From Diphasiastrum complanatum (Eukaryota; Streptophyta; Lycopodiopsida; Lycopodiales; Lycopodiaceae), in the NCBI GenBank assembly GCA_029204225.1, contig MU832223.1, positions 17,640-81,639 of the forward strand: 64,000 nucleotides of DNA. Direction: 5' to 3'. A program made the translations under genes and the position numbers. The stretch's first letter is position 1; the number at the start of each line of letters is the position of its first letter. The notes beneath the pieces were generated by a model. The model was not told the origin of the DNA. It did no database searches and saw only the letters and a program-made list of their open reading frames with translations. Below, piece by piece: positions 1 through 11,500 of the stretch.

Positions 1-33
1 GAATCAGCCCAGATAGGACACCCCTCCAACTAT

Positions 34-415
34 CCGTGCTTTCACCATTAAGCAGCACATTGCCTCAGTCACGCCCCACCACTTTTTGGTCGATAGCCCT
101 TATAGCTAAACGATCGGCAGCTATCCTGCACCGGCAGCTAACCACCCGTGCTTTACACCCGAATTCGAGCAGCATCTCTGTATCAATGGTTAACTCGTAT
201 AGTTTGAGTATGTCACCCCGCACACCACAAGGCACAGACCGTGCATACACCAACCTAATGATAGCACACTGCCTCATCTGTCCTATGTGCAGACAGTGCC
301 AGGCCTGAACCGCGAGAACTGACCGTGCTTACACTTCAAGGGCAACAACTTGACTCATCAAGTCCCCCGTTCTGTCGACCACCCCGATCGTGGACGCACC
401 CGTGCTTACACTGTG
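34..415. repeat. Diverged repeat array built on a CCGTGCTTACAC motif
   Basis: The motif CCGTGCTTACAC or a close variant occurs at about 34, 146, 239, 323 and 400. The spacing shrinks from 112 to 93, 84 and 77 bp. The last two copies also share downstream sequence (GGGCAACA then CTTG). This is seen directly. I recognise no coding function in it. It could be the leader or untranslated part of the reverse-strand LTR element suggested by the primer-binding-site match at 500-511. Confidence 0.5.
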
Positions 416-499
416 GGCAACACCTTGCACAACAATTGTCTTGATGAACCCCAAACAGTGGCCATTTCCGTGATATCCACATAGCTGACCGGCCAGTCG

Positions 500-511
500 G
501 CTCTGATACCA
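500..511 (-). other. Primer-binding-site-like sequence (initiator tRNA-Met type)
   Basis: On the minus strand this reads TGGTATCAGAGC, the usual primer-binding site of plant LTR retrotransposons, complementary to the 3' end of initiator tRNA-Met. TACATG lies immediately before it on the minus strand. If real, a reverse-oriented LTR lies just above 512 and the internal region lies below 500. No gag or pol is recognisable next to it, so this would be a relic. Confidence 0.4.
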
Positions 512-1566
512 CATGTAGCGCAGGCATCCCAAAGGGAGCCGGGAACCATGACTTAGTTTCCCAGCCTTCAACTCTTGCCATCGAAACCCACTTGACATAC
601 ATGCAGCCAACTCACCAACAACGATCAGACTTAACCAACTTAAAGTTCCGAAAACCAACATTGAGATCCAACCTGGCGCCATGCCAGATTGGGGGTCCCG
701 ATGTGGGTGACTTCCCGCCAAGCAAGCCGCCCGACATACATCAAACTTAACCAACTTGAAGCTTTGTTACAAACGAGTAACATCCATTCCAAGCAAGCGG
801 TCTGACTTACATTAGACTTAACCAACTGAAAGTTTCGTCACGAGCGCTGGAAGCCAACCTGGCGCCACGCCAGACTGGACAGCCATAAACAGGTAACTTC
901 CACCCAAGCAAGCCATCCAACTTAGCCGACAGGTTAGAGCCCGTTCCCCAAGAGCTTAACCCATTCACATTCATGCAAGGAACACTCAGAACCACAAGCC
1001 ACGACAAATATAGAGACAACCAGTTCCTGGACCAAATGGTCCCTACAGCATACCGCTGGTGCCATGGACCAAATGGTCCCGGCGGCATACCGGTGGCTTC
1101 TCGGGATACGACCCTCAGCTATGTGGCAACTTAAAAATTTTGAAGCGGCCTTACAACTGGCGCTTTTACGGAACACTGAAACCCAGAAGGTAATCAGAGT
1201 CAGTTTGAGAAAAATCCCACTTTATTGATAAATCTGAGAAGGTTACATTTCAAGTGTGTGACCGACCCTAGTCTCCGGGGAGCTGGCATGCCAAGGCGAG
1301 TGCCAGGACAACATTCCAGCAAGGGAGGTTGAGACTTGGTTGGAGCTCGCCCTGAGTCGCAACCTGCACTCCCTATAGTATTGGTGGGATTCGGCACCCC
1401 CCCTCATAGCAAGCACATTTTTCTCTCCAGAAAGTCATTTTCTCTCTCTAGATTTTATTGATCCCCAGGCTTCTTTTAATCATGCCTAGATCATGTGAGG
1501 TAAAAGCACATCGATCTGAGCTCTCTGGACTTCGCTAGAACCGATCAAAGATTTTCAGCCATAGGA
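512..1566. repeat. Unassigned repeat-rich block, possibly a reverse-oriented LTR
   Basis: No gene is recognised. A unit of about 187 bp is repeated in diverged form: GACTTAACCAACT at 628 and 816 and CCAACCTGGCGCCA at 668 and 854, with a partial third copy near 744. A 37-bp tandem duplication centred on GGACCAAATGGTCCC lies at 1029 and 1066. Reverse-strand open frames here have no recognisable domain and follow the repeat periodicity. Position next to the minus-strand primer-binding site suggests LTR sequence, but no LTR ends could be placed. Confidence 0.35.
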
Positions 1567-1690
1567 ACTTGGCGCCGACTGGATTCTGGTCACAGTGGCG
1601 TCGGGAGCGGCACTGATGCCATTGGCGCCGGGAGCAGCAGGGGCGCTGCTGGCGCCAGGGACAATGTTGGCGCCAGTGTCACCGGAAGTA
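1567..1690 (+). repeat. GGCGCC-rich segment at the 5' edge of a gypsy relic
   Basis: GGCGCC recurs several times in short diverged units (TTGGCGCCGACTGG, TTGGCGCCGGGAGC, TGGCGCCAGGG). TGGCGCC is a common start of primer-binding sites in plant Ty3/gypsy elements, so the first copy could be one. The segment stays open in the frame of the reverse transcriptase that follows, but its Ala/Pro/Gly-rich translation is low-complexity and I do not treat it as gag. Confidence 0.35.
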
Positions 1691-1696
1691 AAGCTT

Positions 1697-3262
1697 GTAA
1701 AGGTAGCTTTACAACAACCTATTCGACAGACACAACATCGTCTCAATCCTAAGTACTCTCTCATGGTTAAGGACGAACTTAACAAGCACCTTAAGGTAGG
1801 TATAATCTATCCCGTCTTAAGTAGTGAATGGGTTTCACCCATTCTTGTCGTCCCAAAGAAGAAGACTGTCAAAGTACGAATATGCCAGGATTTCCGCAAA
1901 CTCAATGCTGCCACAAGGAAGGACCATCATCCTCTGCCTTTCACTGATTCCATTCTAGATCAGGTTGCTGGTCAAGAGCGTTACAATTTCTGTGACGGCT
2001 TTCTGGATATAATCAGGTTGGAGTGCGAAAGGAGGATCATTCAAAGACCACATTCACTACGGATTGGGGCACTTATGCCTACAACAAAATGCCCTTTGGT
2101 CTTTGTAACGCTCCAGTGACTTTCCAGTGAATTATGATGTTAATTTTCGCTGCCTTCCTGAGAACTTTTCTCAAAATATTTATTGATGATTTCTGTGTAT
2201 ACAGTGATATAAAGACACACCTGCAGAAGCTGAAATTAACATTGCAACGGTGTCGAGATACTTGTTTATCTCTTCATCCAGAGAAATGTTTTTTTGGTAT
2301 GAAAGAAGGAATATTGCTCAGACACAGAATATCTAACAGAGGAATAGAAGTCGACAAAGATAAAGTTGAGCTTGTAAAGAATCTCTAGATACCAACCAAT
2401 TTACGTGAACTAAGAGCTTTCTTAGGACATGTTGGCTATTATAGGAGATTTATTCAAAATCATGCTTCTATTGCTGTCTCTTTTACACATCTACTGAAAA
2501 AACAAGTGAAATATTTGTGGACGAATGAACAGCAGAAAGCATTCGAAGATCTTAAGCAAAGGTTGATCAATGCTCCTATTTTGAGAACACCCAACTGGGC
2601 TATTTTATTTCACAGCTATGTGGATGTTTCTGCATTTGCTATTGGCGTCTGTCTAAGCCAAAAGGATGACCAGAAGAAGGATCATCCCATCTACTATGCG
2701 AGTCGACAGCTTAGTGCATCAGAGAAGAATTATTCGGCTATAGAAAGGGAAGTACTTGGCATGATTTTCACTGTTAAAAAAATTCGGCATTATTTGCTGG
2801 GATATGCATTTATTTTTCATGTGGATCATTATGCTCTTAAGTATCTTGTAAATAATCAGATCTATCAGGACGAATTGCTCGATGGGTTCTACTTCTGCAA
2901 GAATTCACTTATCAAGTAGAGCTTCATGAAGGAAAATATCATACGAATGCTGATTATCTATCGCGACTCAGCACCAGAAAAATTGAAAACCCTATCAATG
3001 ATAATTTTCCAGACGAACATTTATTCGAGATTTCATCTACAAATTTGCTATATTCTGATATTATTATTACTTATCTTAAGGATCAGATATATCTGGATGG
3101 TTACGATTTGGAGCAAAAGACAATTTTTCAATATAAGGTAGCACCTTATACAATTATTAACAATGTTATGTACAAGCTTGGTGATGACCATCAACTACGA
3201 AGATGTCTCGAAACTGAAGACATTAAAAAGTCGTTAAAGCCTTACACTCAGAAGATGCTGGT
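1697..3262 (+). pseudogene. Ty3/gypsy reverse transcriptase and RNase H, broken
   Basis: Translation on the plus strand matches plant Ty3/gypsy pol. It begins inside the RT fingers (SPILVVPKKK, then VRICQDFRKLNAATRKDHHPLPF). The catalytic box is FIDDF, the counterpart of YxDD, at about 2180. The connection region LRAFLGHVGYYRRFI follows near 2400, then RNase H with PIYYASRQLSASEKNYSAIERE and HVDHYALKYLV up to about 2860. The reading frame is broken by shifts near 2010-2130 and by stops at 2386 and 2917. Gag and protease are missing, so the copy is truncated at its 5' side and cannot encode a working polyprotein. It is followed by the integrase part of the same element. Confidence 0.85.
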
Positions 3263-3264
3263 GG

Positions 3265-4293
3265 ACACTTTGCTTTAAAGAATACAATTAATAAGATATT
3301 GACTGCCAAGTATTGGTGGCCAACAATGTTCAAGGATGTATCAAATTTTATTCATTCATGTGATCCATGCCAGAGATCTGGAAAGCCTACAAAAGCAAAG
3401 AATTGGCCGTTGACACCAATCCTGCCTCTTGCACCATTCTAGAAGTGGGAGATTGACTTTGTCCGTCCAATCAAACCTGTAACCCGACATACGAAATGTC
3501 GTTATATTCTAGTTGCAATGGATTATGCTACCAAGAACGTTGAAGCAGAGGCGACGAAACGAAACGATACGAAAACTGTCGCAACGTTCTTATTCAAAAG
3601 TATAATCACAAGATATGGTTGTCCACTCGAACTAGTAAGTGACCGAGGTACACATTTTCTAAATGATACGATATGGTGCTGATAACCTATTTCCTGATCA
3701 AACACAGAAAAACTACACCGTATAATCCAAAAGCAAACGAATTGACAGAAATAGCTAATGTAATCTTATGTAAGATTCTGACTAAAATTACTATTGCACA
3801 TGCAACGAATTGGGATCAGAAACTACCATCAGTTCTCTGAGCTTATCGCAACACAGAGAAAATCACGACGAAACAGACACCATATTTTCTTACATATGGT
3901 ATGCATCCTATTTTGCCAATTGAATTCGAGGTAAAAACCTTTCGTATTCAAGCTCAACGAACAGGGTGCAGAATGTATAAACGAAAGGTTGACTAATATT
4001 GAAGAACTAGCTGAAGCTTGAGAGACTTCACAAAAATTAACGGAGGAAATCCAGAAACAAAGAAAGAAGAAATATGACAATCATATAAAAAAATGTGATC
4101 TTAAAACTGATGATTATGCGTTGATATATGACAGTTGCCATCAAAAATTCCCTGGAAAACTCCATATGCGATGGCTTGGACCGTATAAAGTCATAAAGGT
4201 GTTTGACAATGGTTCTGTGCAACTTCAATCACTTGAAGGTGAACTATTACCGACACGTATAAACGGGTCCAAATTGAAGAAATACTACCTTTA
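3265..4293 (+). pseudogene. Ty3/gypsy integrase with C-terminal domain, broken
   Basis: This continues the pol relic. An HHCC zinc-binding region (WWPTMFKDV, then CDPCQRSGKPTKA) is followed by the rve core: WEIDFVRPI with the first catalytic Asp, DRGTHFLNDT with the second, and a decayed third segment near 3735 where the expected Glu context is poor. The C-terminal part ends with GPYKVIKVFDNGSVQL and NGSKLKKYYL just before the stop at 4293. There is no chromodomain, which fits the non-chromoviral gypsy branch also seen on the minus strand at 37.4-38.4 kb. In-frame stops near 3440 and 3840 and frame changes show it is dead. Confidence 0.82.
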
Positions 4294-4581
4294 ACCAGAA
4301 TTTTTATTTTATTTTTATTTTTTTATTCCTATTATTTTCTAGTATTTTTCTGAAACTAATCGTGAATATTCTTTTATCTTGTCTAAATTTTTTTCGCAAC
4401 TTTTCTTATTTTATTTTTTTTTCAAGAAATTTTCGAGAAATTTTCTTGACTTCTCTCAATCTTTCAATTCTGTACATATACATTTTGGCAGTTTGGTATC
4501 TTTGCGACGAAGACATTATTTTTTGTTCAGAATCTTTATGTTAAAAGCAATTTTATTAGATTTTCAGCTCGTTACTGTAAA

Positions 4582-4788
4582 GGAATCACTCTACGAAGTA
4601 ATTCAGACGAAGATACCAAGTTAACCCAGGAGCTGTTCGATGGAACACTACTTCCGATTAAGTTAGAAGAATTCGGCAACTTACCAGTTGGCCGCTATAC
4701 AAAATCAAAAGAAGACTTGCTCTTGATCGAAGCTCAACAGAACTTGGAGCTTGTTCATAAGTTATATGAAGAATTGAATCATTCGTGA
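4582..4788 (+). other. Small open frame downstream of gypsy integrase
   Basis: An open frame of 68 codons without an obvious ATG runs from just after a stop to TGA. It contains ELFDGTLLPIKLEEFG and an acidic, helix-like stretch (KEDLLLIEAQQNLELVHKLY). No family recognised. Its place, after the integrase stop and before the purine tract, is where some plant gypsy elements carry an additional ORF, so this may be a relic of one. The alternative is chance. Confidence 0.35.
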
Positions 4789-4815
4789 ATATTCATTCGT
4801 GTCTTTGTTGTGGTG

Positions 4816-4980
4816 ATGTTTCTATGGGATGCTGACTTTTTGAAGTTTAAAGATGTTTTGAAGTTTGATTCCAGTTTTCATCAGCAATTTAAAGATCAAC
4901 TCAAAACAACCTATTCAATTAAAGAAACAGCAAGACACATATTCTCTAAGATGAAGAAATATCTAAAGGACGATGAATAA
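4816..4980 (+). other. 54-codon ORF downstream of gypsy integrase
   Basis: ATG at 4816 and TAA at 4978-4980 enclose a Lys/Phe-rich peptide (FLWDADFLKFKDVLKFDSSF, then SKMKKYLKDDE). It ends about 60 bp before the putative polypurine tract. The family is not recognised. Together with the frame at 4582-4788 it could be the remnant of an additional 3' ORF of the element. Confidence 0.35.
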
Positions 4981-5041
4981 CAATATTTCTCGAATACTCC
5001 TCGAAATGAAGATGATATGTTCACGAGGACTTTTCACATTT

Positions 5042-5054
5042 GAGGAAGGGGATA
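5042..5054 (+). other. Putative polypurine tract of the gypsy element
   Basis: GAGGAAGGGGATA precedes TGTGATGCC, the expected arrangement of a polypurine tract followed by the TG start of a 3' LTR. It is correctly placed downstream of pol on the same strand. Confidence 0.5.
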
Positions 5055-6310
5055 TGTGATGCCACGAAAATGTTAAATATTGAATATCAACATAAATATG
5101 GCATGATATACTCGAAAATAAAGATATGAGCCGGTTAAGTATAAAATCATGAAGAGGCCTAAGTCATTTTTTGGGAATATATCTCCTAAGTACTTGCCTT
5201 GTAATTAAGGACAAGACCTTTAAAAGGAAAAGACATTGTCTTGGACAACCTTTACTAGGTCGTCCATACGAAATGACTAGATACGAAAAGACATGATAAA
5301 CTAGAGTAACTTTAACTCATAGTTAAGTGTACCTCCTATGGTATAGTTGAACGTATTTTTAGTCTAATTGTTAACTAGACCCTTTCGCGGGAGCGACGCA
5401 CCTGTTGTTTTAGAGGTGTGTTTGTTCGCCCCGTAGCACATATATTGATCTCACACTTCAGTCTCGATCATTGAGAGAGAAGAGTTTATGCTTATGTAAG
5501 AGATTGAAGAAGTGAATAGAGTTTTGTGAGTTATTCTCTCTTATCTTTGTTCTCCGCACTGTTGAGTGTGAGTGATCTTGAGTCTGCTAACAATCTCCAA
5601 TGCATTTCATGAATTACTCTCTGATCAGACAAACGCTCTAGTGTATTACAGTCGTTTACTGTGTTTCCGTAAAGCATGCTCTAAAGAACTATCTTTAAAC
5701 CATCTTATTCATATGTCGCGAATACTTTCTTTTCGGCACTCGAATAATGACTATCTTTGGTACAGTCTAGCACGATCATTGAATAAAGTTGTATGTATAC
5801 ATATGAGATGACAGTCCCTGTCTAAAGAATTCAGTCTTTGATCTATTTTCCTGATTGGCATTGACATAAGTTTCTAACGTAAACTCTTTGTGTTCTTTAA
5901 CCATGAAGTTGGGCTTTAGTTGTGGAGGACTTCTGTCTAGAAACGAATAGTTCGCGAACGCGTTTATTACATTGTCTGCACAGTCGCAAATACATCGAAT
6001 AATTCTCGATTATCTGTTGACACCTTAATCAACCAGAGTGTAGTACTGTTGTACTACTCTGATAACATCTCATCTGTAGAACGCGCTTCATTCAATTCGA
6101 TAGAGGCCAGATTGTTGTTCTGAATTTATTAACATTACCCATTCCAAACATAAGTAATACTGGTTACTTTTTAATGTCTGTCGACAACCAGAATAACACT
6201 TGAAACCACTTGCCATAATTGTACCAAAAACATAACTTTCTAACGCTATCCTCTATGGGAACGACATTATTTACTATAAAATCTATATTAATCCTGTTGG
6301 TATAGTACGA
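5055..6310 (+). mobile_element. Probable 3' LTR of the forward gypsy relic (right end approximate)
   Basis: The block starts TGTGATGCC after the purine tract. It has no coding content. A candidate promoter/transcribed region (CATATATTGATCTCACAC, then GATCATTGAGAGAGAAGAG) lies near 5449-5485. I found no second copy upstream of pol to define the ends, so the right border is a guess. A small perfect hairpin, GGCTCAC and GTGAGCC arms, sits at about 6327-6349 beyond it. Confidence 0.4.
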
Positions 6311-6519
6311 CAGGTAAACTAACACGGCTCACCAATAAAAGTGTGAGCCTTTCAGTGCGTGGTTCCTTGGGCTCCACCATGTGAAAAGGTAGTTTATGTT
6401 GGTGCAACCGATCATTCTGATCAGTGCACAGTGGTGAGCCCGCTTGCAGTTCCCGTTCGCTGCCAACTGGAGGTTCTGTGGGATTGTCTCTTTTCAGGTC
6501 TTTTTCCTCCGCTTGTGCC

Positions 6520-7390
6520 TTCTATACCCAGTGTCGTATTTTTTGGTACTGTCTTTTTTCTTCCCTCACATTTGGATATGGTGCTGAAGTTGAGGGTTGG
6601 TCGTCAGTGACCGAGGGTGGTGGCGAGGGAGCCACTTCCTTCCTCTTTTGTGCTCGCGTGACGGCTAACACAAGAGCATGAAATTGTTGTCTTCCGGATG
6701 GCATCCCTGCTGGAACTGCTGGTTGTTCTATCGCAATGAGGTTGAGAGGTGCACTGGTTCCAAGTCGCAATGGACAATTCTTGAAATAGTGTCCATAACC
6801 ACATTCTCGGCAGAAGGATGTATATTGTCCCTTATAGGGACATTCCACAATTCTGTGTCCTTTGCTGCATCCAGAATTCTGATAAGGACTTCTCTTCTGT
6901 TGAGCAATCCGGGGGTTAAACGGGCAAAATGTCGTATCGTGCGATGTTGCATTGCACAGATGGCAGAATCTATGTGTCAGTCTCAGATTTTGGTTTAGGA
7001 TTGGACAGTCATTTGCTATATGGTTTTGCATGCATACTGTACTCCATACATTCTCCCATCGTGGATACTGTAGCTAGTTTGATTCCGGTTGATGTGGCGT
7101 TACTGCTACAGCTCCCTGCAAGGCTTTTAGTTACTAGTCAAACTGCGTCGTAAGTTGCTCCATCTGCTGTTTGTGTAATTTTGTCATTTGCTCCAACAAC
7201 AGTTCTGTGGATGCGTTTGATGATGACGATGCTAACGAGAGAGTAGGAGTGTGGGTGGATGGATATTTGTCGTCAGATTCCTCGTCCTCTTCCCTGATGG
7301 CATCTTCATAGCTTCTTGCAGAGTAGCGTACTGCTCCCGTCATTTCAGTTCTCTTCTGATGCTTCGTGGTAGTCCGACTAGGAACCACAT
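6520..7390 (-). pseudogene. Ty3/gypsy gag fragment with zinc knuckles
   Basis: Two minus-strand frames make a nucleocapsid-like region. The upstream piece (7390 to 7134) is hydrophilic with a Ser/Asn-rich run followed by EQMTKLHKQQMEQL. The downstream piece (7031 to 6522) has Cys/His knuckles, CHLCNATSHDTTFC, then CSKGHRIVEC, then CRECGYGHYFKNC, followed by a basic VTRAQKRKEV. The gag at 41.85-42.39 kb has the same order (CGYGHCYKDC, then VTRAQKQKR), so the two belong to one lineage. No protease or RT is attached, so this is an isolated fragment, probably cut by insertion or deletion at 6.5 kb. Confidence 0.7.
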
Positions 7391-7555
7391 GATCACCATG
7401 TGATCGGGAGTTATGATTTCTGAGTTTGATTGACTTGTTCGATTCTAGTTCGAATGTTCAGGTGATATAAATTTTCTTCTCTATTGTCTTTAGCAACCAG
7501 GTTATTACCAATTTACAAGAGTTCTTCATGCAGGTTACTAACATGTCTGTATTGA

Positions 7556-8345
7556 CTATCTTAAGCTATGAATAGAAGATCTTTATCAAGAGTAGGGACA
7601 TAGAGAACTTCCTCCAGTCTCTTGTCTCCCTGATTCATGTCCAGCCATAATACACCAATTCCATCAACCATGTGTTTAGAACCATCTCCAAGTATAATAA
7701 ATCTCGAATAGTTTGTCTTCTTGTACTCAGACAAAATTTGTTTCGAGGAAACAAAATGTGAGGTGGCTCCTGAATCAAGTACTACTTCTCAGATTGAATT
7801 AGATGAACATCATAGATCAATACTAACATAAGCTGTTGAGTTTCTTGTTGCCCTGTCTTCTGCTGCTCTTGAGCATTCTGCTTTGTCTTCGACATAGTTT
7901 GAATTTGAAGGTTCGCTTCGATTCTGCTCCTTTTTGTTTCTGGGATTCTGATAACAGTCTACTGCTGCATGACCCCGACTATGACAATGAATGCATTCAA
8001 TCTTTGGATTTAACCAACACTTTTCTTCAATGTGACCTAATCTTCTACATCCGTTGTAGATCTTCTTATCACCAAAATTCCTCTGTTGTTTACTTGATTG
8101 TTGTTCATTTGTCTTAAACTCATTCTTTTTAGATGACTCCCTCTTAAACTTAGACTTCTTAGAAGATTTATTCTTCTAAGTAAATAGAGCATTTTCGGAA
8201 TCACCATTGTCATCATAGCGTTCACAAGCTTCTACTTCCAATTTAACTCCGTCTATTGCCTTTTGAAGTGTCATTGTCGCATCTTTCGCCAATAAGGTTC
8301 TTGTTGTGTGGAATGACCTGGGTAGGGCTCGAAGAAAATAAATAA
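7556..8345 (-). pseudogene. Ty1/copia gag-protease fragment, broken
   Basis: Reading the minus strand from 8345 downwards gives the end of a copia gag (UBN2-type): FLRALPRSFHTTRTLLAKD, LQKAIDGVKLEVEAC. A CCHC zinc knuckle follows (CIHCHSRGHAAVDC), then the protease box VVLDSGATSHFVSS and, further on, DGSKHMVDGIGVLWLDM. In-frame stops occur near 8180 and 7790, so it is inactive. No integrase follows below 7556. The bases between 7400 and 7555 hold nothing I recognise. Confidence 0.75.
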
Positions 8346-8585
8346 GCTATTTTTCCTTTAAAATACTTTTAAGACCTCCAACAGGGATCCAAGACTAGGA
8401 TGCTGAACCCATAGAACCCAAGGGAATCAGATGGATGATTATTATTGACATTCTCATTTGTACTACCATAAAAATCTATGATGAATGTTAGTGACTGATT
8501 AATGTCAATCAATAGATTGTTGGAATTGTTATAAGCTAGACATTGTCCCTTCGAGCAATAAATTTCATTGATATGAGATGGATTA

Positions 8586-9349
8586 TGTCATGCCCACGAT
8601 TGGTCTCGGATAGGGTGTCCACGCTAAGGATCAGTAGACCAACAACTTGTAAGTTAATTGTGACTATAAGGGAATTGAGGCCCTTATGTGTATAAGGTCA
8701 TAATTAATGGTTGTAGGCCTAAACTCATGATGGTGGATTTGTATGGGTCTATCAGTGATTTATTGGGAAACTGGATGACGTGGCCCAAATAGGCTGCAGA
8801 GGTGTCCAATGAGATGTCACAATGTACTACTAGTGGTGCATGGGCCTTGGAGGGTATAAGTATACCTATTGGGCTCTCACTAGTGCATGCTTGATTGTGT
8901 GATTAGTAGCTACATGGGGAATTGGGGCCCTTATGTGTATAAGGTCATAATTAATGGTTGTAGGTCTAAACTCATGATGGTGGATTTGTATGGGTCTATC
9001 AGTGAGTCATTGGGAAACTGGATGATGTGGCCTAGATAGTCCAATGAGGTGTCAGTGTGCACTACTAGTGGTGCATGGCCTTGGAGGGTATAAGTATATC
9101 TATTGGGCTCTCATTAGTGCATGCTTGATTGTGTGATTGGTAGCTACATGTTGCTTGAGTAATTTCTCATTCCTCATTGAGATTGATCCATAGCTTGGGG
9201 GCTAGATCTGTTTGATCTAGGATTGGTTGGGTTGGTTTGTCCCACCATCCGTTCCCTTTGTGGTTGCTTGTATTGGCATGCGTAGAATAGGATCATTGGA
9301 ATAGGACTTTATAGATTACCAATTATTTTCTGCATACCTTGGTTTAACA
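8586..9349 (+). mobile_element. LTR-like block, possibly a solo LTR
   Basis: It begins TGTCATGCCC and could end GGTTTAACA, giving TG...CA termini as in plant LTRs. There is no coding sequence. Two TATA-like boxes (GGGTATAAGTATA) sit at equivalent places in an internal duplication. No clear target-site duplication was found, and no second copy occurs in the window, so the call is inference. Confidence 0.35.
8671..9150 (+). repeat. Tandem duplication, ~247 bp unit
   Basis: Copy one (8671-8917) and copy two (8918-9150) agree along nearly their full length, from GGAATTGRGGCCC to TAGCTACATG. Copy two lacks a short segment around the equivalent of 8795. Each copy holds the same TATA-like box and the same CTAGTGGTGCATGG motif. 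Confidence 0.85.
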
Positions 9350-10970
9350 TGTTTTTTAAAAAAAAAAAATGGTTGTGGGATTGAATTTTTTTTTTATACT
9401 TACCTGTGCAAATGCTTCATTTATCATCTTAAACATTGTTGCATATGCTTCTCTATTGATGCTAGAAAAATCACATGCCCCTCAAACCAATGTAATGTCC
9501 AATATTTTTCCAACTTCATTCATAATGCTATCAATTACTGAAGCCTTAATCTTTTTCATCTTGTTATTGTTTAATGTTGATGTCATAGATTTAGAAGTTA
9601 AAATGATAGAATCTAATGAGTTTCCAATGGAAATCTCATCAGCCAAACTTGTCTTCAACAACCAATGTTGACTCTGCATGGCAAATATAATGTTCATAAA
9701 AAAATTAGTATAGATTAGGACATTCATTGTATTAACAACATCATAATAAACAATAAACCGTGAGTGGAAATACAAAACCATCTATTGATCTTTGGTATGA
9801 AAGACATCACAATTTACACGATTTGCAATGTAGAAAATCCACATCTACTTGATGAAATATATTGATCAAACATCAAACTTATGTTAGTATGAAGTTGCTG
9901 TTCGTACAATGACAAGCTACTATAGTTCACATGTGTGAATCCAAATATAGCAAAATATGAGCATTCTACACACAAGATTGCAAGATATCATCAAGATAGT
10001 GCACCAATGGATAGATCAACCCAAGAGAACTCAAGCATAAGCATGAAATGAGATGAGAGAGAGAAGAATACTGTCTCCCATGATTTTACATCCTTTTATA
10101 GCAGATCTATGCATCATTAATGAACTTGGTTTCCCTGCATAAATATAGGATTGTTTGCCAACTTTTGGGCTATTAGGTTGTCACAGAAGATGATTGGGCT
10201 CTCTGAAAAATCTAGTAAGTGAAGATCCTTGATCATCCTCAAATGCCATTCAAATACATTTTAGGGCAAACATGGACCAATGAAAATAGACAGAACGCGT
10301 TTTGTCTACCATTGCCCATATTCTTCTCTCGAATAGAGAGTACTTAATAATGTATCTCATGTGCATTGACTACCTCCCACAAATGTGCATTGACTACTTC
10401 CACAAATTTTTGGCATTTTGTGTGGCAATTTCACAATGAGGGTGTTTTCGCAGGAGATGCCTAAGGCATGTCTATTTGTCAAAAAAACGCAATGCTCATT
10501 GGAGAGAAAAGATAGGAAGGCCATTACTCCATTTCACGAAACAACAAAAAAAAAACAACAATCTTATATTAGCATTGCTATAATTAACGTTAATGTGGCA
10601 CACTGCCATTTGTTGAGAGCAGATATTGTGTTATACATCGGGATATAAAACATCTTAAAAAATATAATGTTATTCATACATCCATTCAATCATCAATCAA
10701 TTATGTCCCATAACATAACATAATCAGTGGGAGTAGGAGAACTAGGAGTATCTTGGGCTTGCTGCGAGCACTTGTAGGCATCCTCGAACAAGTAAGATGA
10801 TAAAAGAGTGTTTTGTTTTTCCATCCTGGAATAGATGCTCGGCCTGCAGCTATGGCCTATTCCTACAAGAATTATACGTATTACTACGTAATGGATTCTT
10901 GGTGACTATTCTGCCCATTTTCTCAACAGATTAAAAAGCAGAATAGTCATCTGTTTTTTTAAAAAAAAAA
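9350..10970. other. No gene recognised
   Basis: AT-rich non-coding sequence starting with a run of A. Short open frames at 9369-9671 on both strands overlap each other and look like chance. A direct repeat of about 20 bp, around AATGTGCATTGACTAC, lies near 10355-10400. No domain was recognised. Confidence 0.5.
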
Positions 10971-10974
10971 ATTA

Positions 10975-11500
10975 GTGCTCATTTCCCTTGGCCTGACACA
11001 GGCCTGCCATGTGGCAAATTAACGTCAGATTGGTCAAAAAAGAGTCCAAGTATCCATTACGCAATGGAAGGCCCCCGGTTTGGCTTTCCAAAAGTTTTAG
11101 GCTCAAATTTTTTTGGAAATCCTTATCGGGCAGAATGGCATGTACCCGGCTCCTTCCATAGTAAGTAATGGATACCTCTTGATTATGCCCCTTTTTAAGC
11201 ATCTTAAAAAACGTAAAATTCATGTGTTTCTTTCATATGCCTTTGTTGCGTTGTCCACCGATCGCGTCATGTGTCAGCCGTGTAAGGCTGCCACATGGCA
11301 CTTCCAGACTGATCAGTCAAAGTCAAAAGTGCTCATTACGTTCCATAAAATACATCTGAAAAAAGTATCCATTTTGGAATTCTGCCCGGTAAAGATTTCT
11401 AAAAGATTTTAGTCCTGGACCCTCTAAGCCTCCCTAATAAATTCTGAAAAACGGGCAGAGTACATTTTGTCCGGTAAAGATTTCTAAAAAATTTTAGGCT
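10975..11500. repeat. Complex inverted and direct repeats
   Basis: GTATCCATTACGCAATGGAAGG at 11051 is mirrored by an imperfect copy, CCTTCCAT then AATGGATAC, near 11153-11175. A second pairing joins ATCGGGCAGAATGG near 11127 with ATTCTGCCCGGTAAAG near 11381. GGTAAAGATTTCTAAAA occurs as a direct repeat near 11390 and 11473. A GCCTGCCATGTGGCA-like unit is repeated near 11003 and 11288. This could be a decayed fold-back transposon. Ends were not resolved. Confidence 0.45.

Noticed and set aside
9369-9781. Overlapping ~100-codon ORFs on both strands
   Set aside because: AT-rich, hydrophobic by composition, no domain, no splice or start context; likely chance.
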